A stretch of 64,000 nucleotides of DNA from Misgurnus anguillicaudatus (Eukaryota; Chordata; Actinopteri; Cypriniformes; Cobitidae). Below the pieces are notes generated by a model. The model did not search any database. It saw only the letters and a program-made list of their open reading frames with translations, and was not told the DNA's origin. This document shows, in pieces, positions 23,764-36,945 of the stretch. The stretch's first letter is position 1; each line of letters starts with the position of its first letter. Position numbers and translations under genes: made by a program. The stretch is from the NCBI RefSeq assembly GCF_027580225.2, contig NC_073361.2:30987001-31051000 (forward strand). The letters are read 5' to 3'.

Positions 23764-24359
23764 GGATGTAAAATTTGAAATGTATTTGCTTGCCATTAAA
23801 ATACATTTTGAAATATATGTTGATAAAGGTGAAAACAAAATGTATTTCCAAATTAAAAAAATATATTCAATTGAGCATTACTATCTGCAAAACGTATTTA
23901 GCACCTATTTAAAATATATTTTTGGCAGGTAAATGTATTTTGTGCCGTATAGGTCATTTTTTGTGGCAAATAACATTATGCCATTAATGTTGCACGGTCT
24001 TTTCTGTTGGGTAACAGTGTAACTGCAAGCTTGAAGAAAAAAAAAAACATCCAGACCACAGGACATAAAGGCTGGTAAATATGGTTTGTGCTGACCACAG
24101 AGTGTTTTGTGTGGTCTATTATTCACAGCTTGAACGCCATCATAAAACCTTTATCATTCATTTGGTATTTGGAAACCCTCAAACTATGAACTAGATGAAC
24201 TAAATCTGAATACATCATCAAAAATGTTACGTTAATGTTCTTTCAACTGATGTCATTTTTTTGAAGAAATTTTTTTACACATTTTATTTTGGTGCAGTGC
24301 TGCCACGTGAAGTCCAGTGTTACTATCTAAGATCTAAGTTCTTGAAGCAACACCAGTGG

Positions 24360-24500
24360 CCTCATTTATAAAATGCGATTTGATCGTAAATACGCAAAAA
24401 TCCACGGCAAAGTCTATATTTATAAAAACTGTCTTTGACGTAGAAAAGTGCCTAGCGCCACGTCAGGGTCTGAGCAGACATATGCATTTTTGATTGTCCG
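24360..24500. mobile_element. Partial GCCTCATTTATAAA-type MITE
   Basis: GGCCTCATTTATAAAATGCG, then CTGTCTTTGACGTAGAAAAG, matches the left part of the element at 42001-47094. No matching right terminal repeat is visible nearby, so the copy is probably truncated. Confidence 0.65.
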
Positions 24501-27500
24501 ATTGCTGTAGGTTTTTGGAAATATAAAGGATTCTTGGGTTTAAACATTGACAAGCGCTTTAATTTATAAATTAATTTTATTTATTAATGTATCTGGAAGT
24601 TGGTAAAGAAAAGTTGGACTAAATTTGGGGATAATTTGACTAAATGTAAACAATTCTATGCCAGGCTTACTTCAGCCACTGAATTAGGCCACACCCTCTT
24701 TCTTAAACCCCACCCTCCAAAAGAAACAAGCGCCATTCCGAATACATAATAAATGTATAATAAATTCCAGACAAAATGTATCGATTTAAATTCTCACTCG
24801 CTACAAACGTGTCGTCCACACCCACTGCTATTTCTGTACATGTCAGACATTAAAAATGGCTTACAGCACCTACAACATAAGAGACACAGTCAGGATACTA
24901 AAGCCAAAATGTCCATGTTTATTGGTAAAGATGGTCTCTGTGTAGTGAATGGCGTACTGCAGAGGCTTACACGCACAGTTAAGCATTTGCCACAACCTTT
25001 GACCCAGAACTGATGGGCAGTCGACTTACTCTCCACAGCTGACCTACACAGCATCAACATATAAAAACAAAACTAAAGAAACATAAAATATTCAGTACAA
25101 ATAAATAAGTAAACAAATAAAGAACAGAGCTAAATGAAACAGAGCCATTACAGGAGCAGTACTGTAGTTTTAGATGCAAAAGAGATGATGAGAGATCTCC
25201 GCTGGGGAATACAGTTAGAGAGAAATATATACCGTATGCATTAACCTATCACAAACATGTCCGGATGACATTAAACATCAAAGTCAAAATAAAAATAAAC
25301 CTTATTTTGCATTGTGAAATCATTTTCATGACATTTCTTATTAGTGTAATTTAATAATATTATATATAAAATAAAGTATGCTTTATTGTACTATTTGTCA
25401 TCTTTATGTTGATTTGAATTTTTAAAAAAATATATTTTATGTATTTCAGTAATTGGCATTTAATAAGAATCAAAATTGAGACAAATATAAATAAAAAAAA
25501 ACAAGTTTAACTTCTCATTATAACATCAATGGAAATTTGGCACTTAAATGTGGTTAGCTGTCATGACAATGTCACAATGTAAAAGTTCCTAAAAAGGCTT
25601 TTTTATTTGATTTTGATGTGAAATCTGACCTGGACATGTTTCAATGAGATTTACCAATCAAGAGACCGAAAGAGAAATGCATATTTCCAAAAATTCTGCC
25701 TCATATCCTGAAGAACTGTGTTTTGCTAATGGTACGTCAAAAAATAGAGAATATTTACATCTTTAGATTATATACATGGCAATACATGAACACATGGGTC
25801 AGTATGAGATGAAGAAAGAAACAGAGACCCGCCACATAAAGAGTTAAAGTCCATAACACGATCTGACGTCTTGCTCAAATACACAGCGACCACAAAGTAT
25901 TTACCAAATCAGAAATAGAAAAATTCGGGCAAATTTGAAATGAACTCTCATAAACCAATGCAAGAAAAAACAAACACAGAGAAAAACATCCCGCCGAATG
26001 AAAGCAGAGAAATTCATTTACCTCCTGATGACTTTAGCCTTCGACGTCACGTTCATAAAATATATAAAGATTCAAACATGACTAGTCGATTAAAGCTTCA
26101 GTCTGTGAATCAGATTTGACTTGAAACAATTAGAAAAAGCCATGAAATCAATACCGATGTGGATTTTAGATGATGTCTGATAGCTTTAAAGTCAAAACCA
26201 ATTATTAACTTAGTCTTTTGCTTTAGATTTTTTTAATAGAAACATGTCAACACATCAAACCTTTTCATTGAAACAAGAGAAAGAATTGAAGAAAAACGGC
26301 AAGGATGTTAGAAACTGAGGTATCTGGGTTTACTCTTCGAATCGTGTCCCTGTCTCTACGGTCACAGACGTGATATATTTTGTCATTTCAGCATCATCTG
26401 ACTGCACACGATAGGCTCAAATGTTCAAATCTGGCATACAACTACATATCAGCGTTTTACTGCATGTGATTTTTTTGCATTTGTAAGATAAGCTTACATC
26501 TTTTCAAATCTCAACGTGTTTTTCTCGGTTAGATTTTCTACTGTTGAGGACACGGAGCCCACACAGGTTCCTCACATTAACTAACCTGTTCCTTATATTG
26601 ACGTAATTATGATTTACCTATGTTCCCCATCAGCAGATGACGGTCAGATGCTACAATACGCTTTTAAGAGCATTTCCTGGCAATGATGCTGTTGCTAAGC
26701 AACCATGCTGGATATTCAAACACAATCATCTTTTGTACTGTAGGGAGAAACAATAAAAGAAACGAAAAAAAAATGCAGAGTTTATCCCATAATTTAATTT
26801 TGAAGAATAGCAGGCAGACATTTGAGGGACCGGTTGACTGATATCGGGGTTAATGTCCTCAGATTGCTGATGTATGTATGAAGGTTTGCCTAAATGAAAA
26901 AGATTAATTAGGAAGCGGAGAACTAGATTAAATCCAGAAACAAATTGCCCAATTTGTCAAGTTTAGTGTAATTTGATTTATGAAGGTTCCCATCGTAATT
27001 CATCCTTTTAGGGAAAGAAAAGGATCAATCTGTTTTAACGACATCATCCTGATAAAAAGAAAATGATGAATTGGAAATTAATAAAGGAATAAAGTTTAAT
27101 GCAGCAATAACAATGATACACGCATGTGTACTCGACTCCATTAATGGCACATTGCACATTGTTAATACACAACTCAAAGCTATTCAAGGATGAAGACCTT
27201 GATCAATAAAATGCTTTATGTAGTCAGCAGCGACTTCTAGAAGTTGGTTGTTGTATGGCTCCATCGGTCCACAAATAACCCTGATGCTTAAACCTTCGCC
27301 ACAGACCACCGATTCAATCTATAAACTTTATAGTACTTGAAAATCTTTACATTAGATTAAGTCATATTGCAAAATCTTTGTTCAGAAAAATCTGAGCATT
27401 TTCAGGATTCTCCCTTTAAAAAATCTAAAATGTTTGAAAGTGTGTCTGGGTCAGCTCGGACAAACTCTGTGCTGTACATCCCAGGATATTTCAAAGCCTC

Positions 27501-28200
27501 GATAAAGCTTAAAAATGGACCTTTCCTAATACACGTTCCCGGCCTTATTCATTGCACAAATAAAGAAATCTTTTAGTGGAACACAAGGACAAACGTCACA
27601 AATCAATCCTCTGTTCACCAATCTGATCGGCTCATTCGAGTCCTAGTCAAGACCAAATCCAGATTCAGCTTATCTGCACTCAAAACTCTCCGGTCTTGGA
27701 CTTGACTCAAATTCAAATGAGCCTACATGACTGATTCCCAATACAGAAAGTGTCACCCTACACCGTTCATTTGAAAGTACGTCAGATAACGAAAGCCAAG
27801 GAATGGGATTTCTTTTCCAGACACGTTCGGTGACACCCTGCACATCAAAATCAACACCCAATGCCAGTGAATTAGCCCTTACACATCGCTCTTTCATTTG
27901 GCACTAACAAGGAAACAAACGCTCGATATCTCTCAAACTTACATATGCACAAGAGCTTGCTTGCTGGCGGCGGGTACCATAGTACGTCTGCTGATGACAG
28001 TGTAAAAAAACAGCACACAAAGATGTCTTCACATGGAAAGGCCTTTTCTCTGCCTCCTTTCTGGGTATCGTACAATGAAAACGTATGTCACCCTGAAACT
28101 GGTGTCTTCTGAAATTCAGATAATGAGCTTATGAATGGATTCTCACTTGTGCTAGATTCCAAATGGCGTTATAAAGCGATGGAAATGTAAGCATGTGTTC
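24501..28200. other. Intergenic and possible distal lrrc4b 3'UTR, no coding exon seen
   Basis: AT-rich sequence with only short unsupported open frames. Part may belong to a long lrrc4b 3'UTR on the minus strand, which sequence alone cannot settle. No recognisable repeat family or RNA gene was found. Confidence 0.4.
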
Positions 28201-28221
28201 TGGATCACAGCGGTTTAAGTC

Positions 28222-28227
28222 TTTATT
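28222..28227 (-). terminator. Candidate lrrc4b polyadenylation signal
   Basis: AATAAA on the minus strand about 460 bases past the lrrc4b stop codon. It is the first clear signal seen by eye, but a longer 3'UTR is possible. Confidence 0.35.
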
Positions 28228-28688
28228 TCCGGATTAGTCTCAGCATATGCCGTCTCTTCCACACACACAAGCGCGCACACACACAGGTACACTACCTAGT
28301 GAGGAACGTAAGATGAATAATGGAACCTCCAGGAAGTGTAAATGTGTGTATGCTTGTATACAGGTCTGTAAGCTGCTGTACATCTGTGTGATTGTGTCGC
28401 TGGACTGTGGCAAACCAACATTTATGTAATTACACTACTTTAATATAGACTATATTTTATACGAGGACACAACTCATAGGAACTGCAAAAAAGACGCTTG
28501 CTTTGGCACGTATGTACTCAGTAGCGCCATGTCCACTTCGTCTGTAAAAGCCTGTCTCTCTGTTCATTGAATGGAATATTCCATAGAATCTGTCGGAAAG
28601 AAACGGACTTCCATCATGTCAGAGACGTTGACAGTCACGCTGGCATACAAACCAGTCTGCCTTCCTTTCTGTGTGTGTGTGTGCGCGA

Positions 28689-31208
28689 TCAGATCTGCGT
28701 CTCCTGAACGCTCTCCTTGGAACCGTTGGAAAGCAATAGTGGCTCAGTCTGCATGTTGGGACCGTGACTGAGACCTTTCAGAGTTCCGTGGAACGTCATC
28801 GCCATGGGAATGGGAATCGGCAGGGGGGGTGAAGTCGAGCCATCGCAAATTTTCATGGTTGGAGCCTGATTCTGGGAGGATTGGTTGGGTTTGTTGTTAA
28901 GCATTCCAGAGGACATGTTCAAGCCCAGAATGTTGTTGTTGAAGTGATGAGCTTTGTAATAGTGGTTCAGGTGATCGGGTTGCCCAACACTTGGCAGGGT
29001 CATGATCTCGGGTTCGTGCATTCTCGGACTCTGGCCACCTCCGCCTGTTCCTACTCCCGCATGGACGGTGCCCCCACCCGCGATGCCGCTAGCTCCACCA
29101 CCAGATCCGATCTCATCTTCGACGTTAATGATCTCAATGGCACGTGCCGGGCCGTGGTGTTTGTGCAGCTGGTGTTGCTTGCGAAGTTTGTAGAAGACGA
29201 CCAACATCACGGCGGCCATGAAGGTGATGGCCACAAAGCAGCCGATGATGATTTTGGTCGTCTTCATCACGTCCTCGAGACCCGACAAGTTGGCGACGTC
29301 TGTGATGGAGACGGTGTACGGGTGATCGGGTGCACGTGTGGCTCGGGGTGACAGGGAGGACAGCATGGAGCCGGTTGGACCCGGCGAAGCAGATGCGGCC
29401 GTCGGTCCCGGAAAACTAATAAAGGTCTCGGTGACAAACTGCCGGGCCGAATCGTGACCCTCTTGCCCCGACTCTACGGTTTCGACTGTCACGGTTGTGA
29501 AGTAGCTGTAGCCATTGCCTGGATCGGGCGCAGAAACGTTCAACACGGCTGTTGCGGTGGTATTGCCCGCAGAGTTGGTTACCATACAGGTATATGGGCC
29601 TGTGTCTTGCATGGTCACGTTGGTGAAGTTCAGGGTTCCGTCGTGCAGGACAGAGATTCGGACCTTGTACGCACCGTGGGTCATTAAGGTACCATTCGGG
29701 GTCAGCCAGTTAACGGAAGTCATCGATGTCCCGGTGCGGCATTTAAGCTCAGCGGCCATTCCCTCCGTCACGTTCAGGTCAGTCGGCGGCTCCACAATCA
29801 CGGGTGCGTAGCAGGTGAAGTCTCGCTGGTCGAGATCTCCGATGTATCTGCCCTTAGCGCCAGGTGGCGCGTGACAACGTGCGCAACACGTGGAGTTATC
29901 GGGTACGGTTTCTTTCAGCCACCAGCTCAACCACAGAACGTCGCAATTGCAGACCCAAGGGTTGTGGTTCAGATGAACACGCTCCAACTGCTGCAGTGGG
30001 GTGAAGAGGTCGTGGGGCAGCGAGTGCAAAGAATTATGAGATAGGTTGAGCTCCTCCAGGTTCTTAAGATCGTCAAAGGCGTTCCGCTCGATGACGGAAA
30101 TCCGAGAGTGCATGAGCCACAGTTTACGCAAGGAAACGAGGCCTTGGAATGATCCGGGCCGTACCACGCCCAGCTGGTTTCCTGATAGCTCCAGTTCCTC
30201 TAGACGCACGAGGGGTGTCAAGTTGGGTACATCCTTAAGCCCACACATGCCCAAATTCAGGAAACGTAGGTTCTCCAGCCCATCGAATGCCACCTCCGAG
30301 ATGAAGCTTAGTTTCCGCAGCTCGCCAAGATCTAATCGCCGCAGCGATGGCACACGGTGGAAAGCGTACGCTGGGAGCGTCTCTATGGGATTGTTTCTCA
30401 GCCAGAGTTCACGTAGCTTACTCAAGTACTCGAAGGCCTGTGATGGAACCAGTGGCAGTCTGTTGTCAAACAACTCCAAGGTGATGAGATTGGGAAGGCC
30501 ATTAAACGCTCCGACCTCAATTTGACGGATCTGGTTCTTAGACAACTGCAAAATCTCCAGGTGACTTAGATGCTTAATGGTGTCCGACTTGATCACCTGC
30601 AGAAAAGAGAGAGACAATTTGCCTGTGTTATATCTTTGTTTTGAAAGTAGATATTATTACCCTTACCTAACCATGGTTTATACATAGTTTTTGTAACAAA
30701 CCATGGCTATGTTTTGGTTACCATGATTTAACTATAGTAAACATGGTTATTTGACTGTAGTAAAACCATGGTTAAATTTCATGAGGTTAATTTTGTGTGA
30801 TAATAAGAACATCACCATGTTAATCCTTTTTTTTAACTTTGCATTACAAAACCAACTGTTAAAAAGTGAGCTTTCCAAGCATTCTTTTATTTCTTTGGTA
30901 CAGCACATCATAACAAATCCAAGTTTACAGTATAGACTTGTATGGCATACAGAAGATGTTGTCACCTGTATGGAGTTCTCCTGTAGGTTGAGGTATCGAG
31001 TATTGAATGAGATACTCTGTGGAACTTCATTTAAACCTTTTCTGGTACAAATCACTCGACTGGCTTGATTCGAACAGCTACAGGGAGGAGGGCAGCTAGG
31101 ACTCGCCTCAGCCAATCTAGGTCCAAGGAGGGTTGGCCACAATAACAGTTGGACCAACCAGATGAGGGGGGAGGGGCTGGAAAAGCCTGTTACCATAGCA
31201 GCCTGCAT
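28689..31208 (-). CDS. lrrc4b: Leucine-rich repeat-containing 4B (netrin-G ligand 3), synaptic adhesion protein
   Basis: Single-pass postsynaptic adhesion molecule; the family is known to bind presynaptic LAR-type receptor phosphatases and to recruit PSD-95. Coding exons are 31208-30966 (81 residues: signal peptide, cysteine cap PSCPPPCSC, first repeat) and 30596-28689 (635 residues plus stop), joined in phase 0, giving 716 residues, close to the mammalian length. Visible in order: LRRs ([12 protein letters not shown] onward), the LRR C-terminal cap ([16 protein letters not shown], then CCARC), one C2-type Ig domain ([10 protein letters not shown] ... [11 protein letters not shown]), a hydrophobic membrane segment ([20 protein letters not shown]), a glycine-rich cytoplasmic stretch and the C-terminal PDZ ligand ETQI. 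NLNVT/NFTNVT-type sequons lie in the ectodomain. The mRNA appears spliced upstream of the start (acceptor before 31236), with a 5'UTR exon ending at 32730. LRRC4 and LRRC4C are the alternatives, but the ectodomain and C-terminus read as LRRC4B. Confidence 0.95.
30655..30780. repeat. ACCATGGTT palindrome-rich repeat in the lrrc4b intron
   Basis: AACCATGGTT-like words recur four to five times in both orientations, with ACTATAGTAAACATGGTTA between them. This looks like a small inverted-repeat element in the 370-bp intron separating the lrrc4b coding exons. Confidence 0.55.
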
Positions 31209-31236
31209 GGCAATTGGGTCATGTCCTGCCCCTTTC
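31209..31236 (-). other. lrrc4b: lrrc4b 5'UTR part of the first coding exon
   Basis: On the minus strand a CTTTTTTAG acceptor ends at 31237. The 28 bases from 31236 to 31209 precede the ATG at 31208 without another in-frame start. Confidence 0.6.
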
Positions 31237-32040
31237 CTAAAAAAGGAAGCACCAAAAACACCTTAAAACTTTATCGTTCACTTAACAGAAAAATTTGAAA
31301 ACGTGAACATGCGCTATCTATAACAACACACAAAAGAAGAAAATGTTGTTTTTACTATTAACTTCAGGTAATCAGGTAACTTGTGGCATCAAAGTGTAAA
31401 TCCACGTGTTTGTTAACAGCACTGGATGCTGCTATGGGAATCTTCTGCTTTCCATCAGAATGGTCACAGTCAGCATTGGCTTTAGTGAGAGTCAGCACTG
31501 GTGGTGAGAGAGAGAGAGAAAGGACGAGAGAGGTCAAAAACTGCATATATGTACAGCTTATCATATTTCATACAGCTAAGGGTGTAATGACAAGTGGATC
31601 AGCAACAAAACCTGTGACCTCTAGGCCTGCCAAAGTGAAGCTGTTTACTGTCATGCTAATACATTTTCACTTTAATGTTGATTTTGTAAAGTTGCTTTTA
31701 CGCCTTGTGGTTCCATAACTGTGGACCTATTCATTAACATAAACACTTTTCTTTTTCCTACATACTAAATCCTTCTTGAACTGCTTTTGTGTGGTCTTAA
31801 AAACACACCAGAAGGCAAAATTCAAAACTCTTCAGATATACACTTAATAGAATTTCCATTTCATCGATTCATAAACAAATGTGCCAGCTATTTTAAATGA
31901 GCCTAAGGGGGTGTATAGTCTTAAAGATACAAAAATTTAAAATACAATTTTACAAAAAATATAAACTATAAATTAAAGCTTTTGCATCTTTGCACATCAC
32001 ACGCAGGCGCATCCTCAATGTGTGTGTCTGCGCGCGCGCT

Positions 32041-32041
<1 letters not shown>

Positions 32042-32071
<30 letters not shown>
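32042..32071. repeat. (GT)n microsatellite
   Basis: Uninterrupted GT dinucleotides in the presumed first intron of lrrc4b. Confidence 0.95.
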
Positions 32072-32453
32072 CACAGGTGCGGTGGTGCAGCTTCACTGTA
32101 ACCATGACAACGCTAAATTGATTTGCAGATGCTCGGTGTCGGAATCCGGTTGGGTGGCGGCGCTCTATTTGCTCTACGGCTCGGTTAAAACCCAACCACA
32201 GGCCAAAAAATCCCGAGCCGAATGTAAAGATTGAAATATCTATTTTATAATCGATAGTACAGGCCGTGAATCAATCATTTTCAAATAAAAGCCGCAGTAT
32301 GTCTGTAATCTCCATTATGTACTGAAAGATACAGAGCGTCTTATAGTCTTATGTGACCGATAATCGGTGCACATGCATGTAAATGCGTTACTGACTGCGG
32401 CGTCTTTTTAACGGAGCCCGTCGTACGCGTTTGAAATACACAAGTGAGGGCCT

Positions 32454-32454
<1 letters not shown>

Positions 32455-32500
<46 letters not shown>
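32455..32500. repeat. (CA)n microsatellite
   Basis: Uninterrupted CA dinucleotides, about 23 units, in the presumed first intron of lrrc4b. Confidence 0.95.
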
Positions 32501-32502
<2 letters not shown>

Positions 32503-32729
32503 AGACGCGCAACAAAATGGCACACGGCGCGGGTTTGATCGAGAAAAATGCAAATCAAAGCGTTATTTCCATAACTAAATGTCAGAGATTTCTCCAAAGG
32601 ATATAACGCGTAATTACAACATCCAAATCGATTAAAACATAAAAGCAGTTAAATAAGCTAATGGAATAAATAAATAAATAAATTCATACATGCAATTGCG
32701 TGAAAGGAATGCTAAATGAGATGTCTTAC

Positions 32730-33010
32730 CGTTCTTCTCTCATGCGTCTATATGGCATTATCCAAATCCGCATCATACATTTCCATGTGGCAACCTTTGG
32801 AAAAACCAAATCAATGCCAATCAAACACACAACACGCATTTGTAACCAAACCTAATCTCATAAACCATGCATATAATTAAACGGCAGTCTAATTTATACC
32901 TTCTCTTATTTCGACGGATCTCCTGATGATGTTTTGCGCTCTTCAATTGATGCTGTGTCTCTCCCACAGACCCGGAGCGCGAGAGCGCGTCACTGGCGCG
33001 CGGAATAACG
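32730..33010 (-). other. lrrc4b: Probable lrrc4b 5'UTR exon (upstream limit uncertain)
   Basis: On the minus strand GAAGAACG is followed by a consensus donor GTAAGAC at 32729, and 31236 offers a matching acceptor. The stretch upstream contains GC-rich sequence (GGAGCGCGAGAGCGCGTCAC). No long open frame in phase crosses it, which fits a non-coding exon. The transcription start is not determined. Confidence 0.45.
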
Positions 33011-33260
33011 CTCAATTTATACAGAACAAATGAAACCGCCGCAATACGAAAAGACACGACGCTATCGACGTGAACTGTGGATATCGATCGCTATTCGGTT
33101 AACCGCGATACAAGGCTGTAAAAAATTCATGCGCGCATTTTCGTTGATGGCATGCATGCAGCTCATTCGCGTCGTGGCCGTACAGATGGACGGATGCTGC
33201 ACCCAGCGTAACGGCGCATCTTACGTAAAATCCGTAGCGTCGGTCCTGAATATTGCAAGC
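32930..33260 (-). promoter_or_regulatory. CpG-rich putative lrrc4b promoter region
   Basis: CpG dinucleotides are much denser here than in the AT-rich flanks, with CGCGCGG, GATATCGATCGC and GCGTAACGGCGC. The position just upstream of the presumed 5'UTR exon fits a promoter. No TATA box is claimed. Confidence 0.4.
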
Positions 33261-33479
33261 AGCTATAGAGATCTATACAAAACACACCTGCTGTAACCAA
33301 TTACCCGCGATCTACTTTTCCATACATCCATGCATTCATCCATCCATAGCATCATCGAGTCGTCTGCGTGATGCGCAGCTGCAAGATCTGTGCTCGAGCT
33401 GGAGAGGGGTTGTTGTAGGAGGGGTGCTGGGGGGCTTTGTTGCAATGAAATACAGTGGGGTCCAAAAGAGACCTTCAGT

Positions 33480-34429
33480 TTAAATGTCTATGTTATTTAC
33501 TTAAAAAAAAAAACATATGCTTAATAATAGATTACCAACAAATTTTTTGCAGGAATGCCATAAAATAAAAATTTTTGGTTCTCTGATGAATGTTTTAAGT
33601 CAATAATTCTTAAAAGAAACTACTTTCACACCTGCTTTTGTCCGCACCAAAGAACCTTTATGCAACAGAATGGATCTGTGCCATATGAACCTTTGCTTGA
33701 ACAGTATTACCAACACAACAGAAACAATACTTTTGAATGCTCTCTCATTCATAGGTCACTTTGGATGAAACCTCTGCTACATGAATAAATGTAAAGGTAA
33801 AAATATGATAGGAAAGTTTGACACAAGCCCATTTTGCTTTAATACTGCATTCAGAATGATCTTTAATGCTTCAATAGTAGCAAACATAACATATAGGGTC
33901 AGTTTCGAGGACAGGGCTTATAGTTAAATAAAATAACTAAAATCCATGTTCGAGTTGTCTTAACTGAAAACAACTCGCACTGACATATCTTAAAATATAT
34001 CAGTGCCATTATTATTATTATTATTATTATTATTTTAAATGCACACCAGTTACATTTTTTTGTATGGTATGTTTGTAAAAAACAACTTAAATGTCCCAAT
34101 ACATATTCAAGGTCTAGACCTGGATTAATCTAATCCCTGTCCAAAAAAATTATCCAGTAGTCATTCACTTGGTCAGGGTTTGCTTGCTGTGATCTACAAA
34201 TAATGCAGGATCTTCAGGCCATAATCTTTAATAGGTAAAGTAACACCGTAAATAATCTATAAAAATTCAGGCTGTTAAAACACTTGGATGTATATATATA
34301 TATATATATATTATTGATTTTTACAGTAGTTTACAATGTGTGGTCTTTGGAATGGTACTGGCTTTCCATGAATGAGGGTCATTTGTAACATTAAAATAAT
34401 GGGTTGTCCTGTTTCATACTGTTTATGCT
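33480..34429. other. Intergenic, simple repeats only
   Basis: No gene seen. (ATT)n occurs at about 34006-34034 and (TA)n at 34290-34312. Confidence 0.5.
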
Positions 34430-34565
34430 CCTGTATAGCTCAGTATGTAGAGCGTTTGCAATGCAAAAATTAATGGGTTTGAACCCAGGGAACACACATA
34501 CTGATAAAAAATGTATACCTTGTAATGCCCTGTCGCTTTGGATAAGCGTCTGCAAATGCCTAATG
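34430..34565 (+). mobile_element. tRNA-derived SINE (GCTTTGGATAAGCGTCTGC tail)
   Basis: An A-box-like TATAGCTCAGTATGTAGAGC at 34434 and B-box GGGTTTGAACCCAGG near 34477 are followed by the tail CGCTTTGGATAAGCGTCTGC. The same head and tail recur at 54368-54525. An intact tRNA cloverleaf is not formed. Confidence 0.8.
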
Positions 34566-35136
34566 TTATATTTACCCTGGTTTGTAATTCATATTGTATA
34601 ACTTAGGCATTGCAATTTGGGATTCAAACAACTTCTGAAGTAGGCTTTTATAAGGCAGGGTTTAAAGAGCTGCTAATCATTTTTCAAAATGATTCGTGGT
34701 AGTTAACCCAGGGTTAAGTGTAATGTAAAAAGTTCAGTACTGTAATTTAACTGCTTCCCTCATTGCATTCATTTGTACTTAATGAAGCATTAAGAAAAAA
34801 GATAAAGAAGATGAATTCTTGATTCGTTAACAATTCATGAAGGTTCTGTGAGGAATTTTGGAAAATATCACGATTTACAGTGCACGATTTAGTTTAAAAA
34901 TGTAAAATATTTTTCTATACATTTTGAGAAATGTGTCATAATCTGGAACCTGTTAAACAGGTAGTATAGATATAATGGTATATAGATAGAGTAAAAACAC
35001 ATGTGCAGCTTTTTAAACTGGGATCCCCTCTGGGATTGGCTGGGGATGTAGATGGTGAATTTTCTGGATCTGTTAAAACCACTGGTTTAACTGGTTCTAC
35101 AAGAGGAGATTATCTCACTAACTCACTACATCTCTA

Positions 35137-35140
<4 letters not shown>

Positions 35141-35197
<57 letters not shown>
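35141..35197. repeat. (TC)n microsatellite
   Basis: A long uninterrupted TC run. It produces a spurious serine-leucine open frame. Confidence 0.95.
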
Positions 35198-35198
<1 letters not shown>

Positions 35199-36945
35199 CC
35201 TCCCATTAAGAATCCAGTCACACAGCGGTGCAGTGGATATTCTGTCTCACCTCACTCCGTTCTGTACAACATGCACAGACACACACATACAAATATCCAC
35301 AAAAAATAAACAAGCACTCTTGTCCTGTCTCTCTCTCTTCTCTCTTTCTCTCCATCTCTCTCTTCTGTAGGTTTAAACTTGAGTGTTGTAATAATCTTTG
35401 CTGATGTCTTATTACCTGCTGTCGCTCTGTAGATTTCTGTCCTGACAATATGACTGTAATGTTGTGTACACATGATCTTCACTCTTTATTTGCGTGTTCT
35501 CTGGTGCATACAGTATGTGTGTCAGTATCTTGTGGTCTGTGGTGTATGTCTGAACCAGCTGTGCGGTTTTTTGCATGCATGCGTGTTTGTGTGTATGTGT
35601 GTGCGTGCGTGTAAAGCTCTGTGTTTGAGTGTTGTGAATGACTTCTCTGTATTAGATTCACTGAAACGCTATGTGCTTCTGTTACTAATCCTGAAGCTTT
35701 GACCTGATACATACAGACTTGATAGAAATGATTTTAACTTGATATTATACAGTATATGCATGATATTCATTGCACATTATAATCTTTTACTAGTATTTAA
35801 AATACAGTTTATGATATTGTTAGCGTATTATTGTTGTAGAGTATTTCTTTTAGCATATAAATATGCATATCTTTAATGTGTTCTTACTCAGAAAGCTAAA
35901 GCTACAAATATATTTCTAAGTTTTAACTTATTCAGTAAAATCAAACTGTTGCTTCTCCAAGATATCAGATTACCTGAAAGAGAAAAACAAAGTGAAAACA
36001 GACCATTAGAGGACAGCATGTTGTTGTTGTTGTCAAAATTGTGATACCACCCACAGGCTGTTTACTAAATCTCATTGCATGCAAGTTTGCATAATATCAG
36101 CCCAAAATAGTATGCACGAGGTAATGCATCCCAATTCATGGGGAATATTTTATTGTATTATGTCAAACTGAACAGTTTCTAGTAGGGATGCACAGATATA
36201 TCGGCTAATAATCTGTACCAGCAGACAAAAGCATTTTTCCCACTATCAGGAATCAGAAATCATACAGTGTGATTTTTTTAATTGGGTCACAATGATGACA
36301 AAACTGAAGTCTGAACACTTACGACTTCATGACAAAATCATTTGAAACGAGGAGTAAAAAACAAAACTATAACTTATAAAAACTAGTTGAAGTTGTTTAA
36401 CTGAAATGTTTTAATTTAAAGTAAAATATATGACATGCTGCATGTTTTTACAATGTGCTTTTTGCCCCAGTGACAGCATTTATTCTTGAGGGTGTAACAT
36501 AAGTATTGGGACAATAAAGACAAAAATAGCTATTTATGCTGTGGAGTCAAGAAATTAAAGGTGAATATGAGACAAAAGTACAGAATGTCACATTTGAAAA
36601 CGTTTTTAACATACACAATTTACTCAACAGAGCCAGGTATTTGTATTTAATTTTTATCTATATTGAGATTATTGTCTGACAGGTGTTAAGTGATGAGCTG
36701 TGTCCTGATGCATTCATTGTTTACACATGAAAAACAGAGTATGTGTTGTATCAGTTTCTTCCATTGCTTCAGGTGATAACACATACATGTCAGGATGAAA
36801 GGCTGTTCTGTGTTGGTAAAGCACTCACCTAAAGGATTATTAGGAACACCTGTTCAATTTCTCGTTAATGCATTTATCTAATCAACCAATCACATGGCAG
36901 TTGCTTCAATGCATTTAGGGTTGTGGTCCTGGTTGAGACAATCTC

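Noticed and set aside
28881..30525. Several 98-159-residue plus-strand frames
   Set aside because: They are antisense shadows of the large lrrc4b exon, whose minus-strand frame has clear LRR, Ig and PDZ-ligand features.
34430..34500. tRNA gene
   Set aside because: A and B boxes are present, but the acceptor stem and 3' half do not pair and a SINE tail follows. The similar heads at 16083, 38750 and 54368 were rejected for the same reason.
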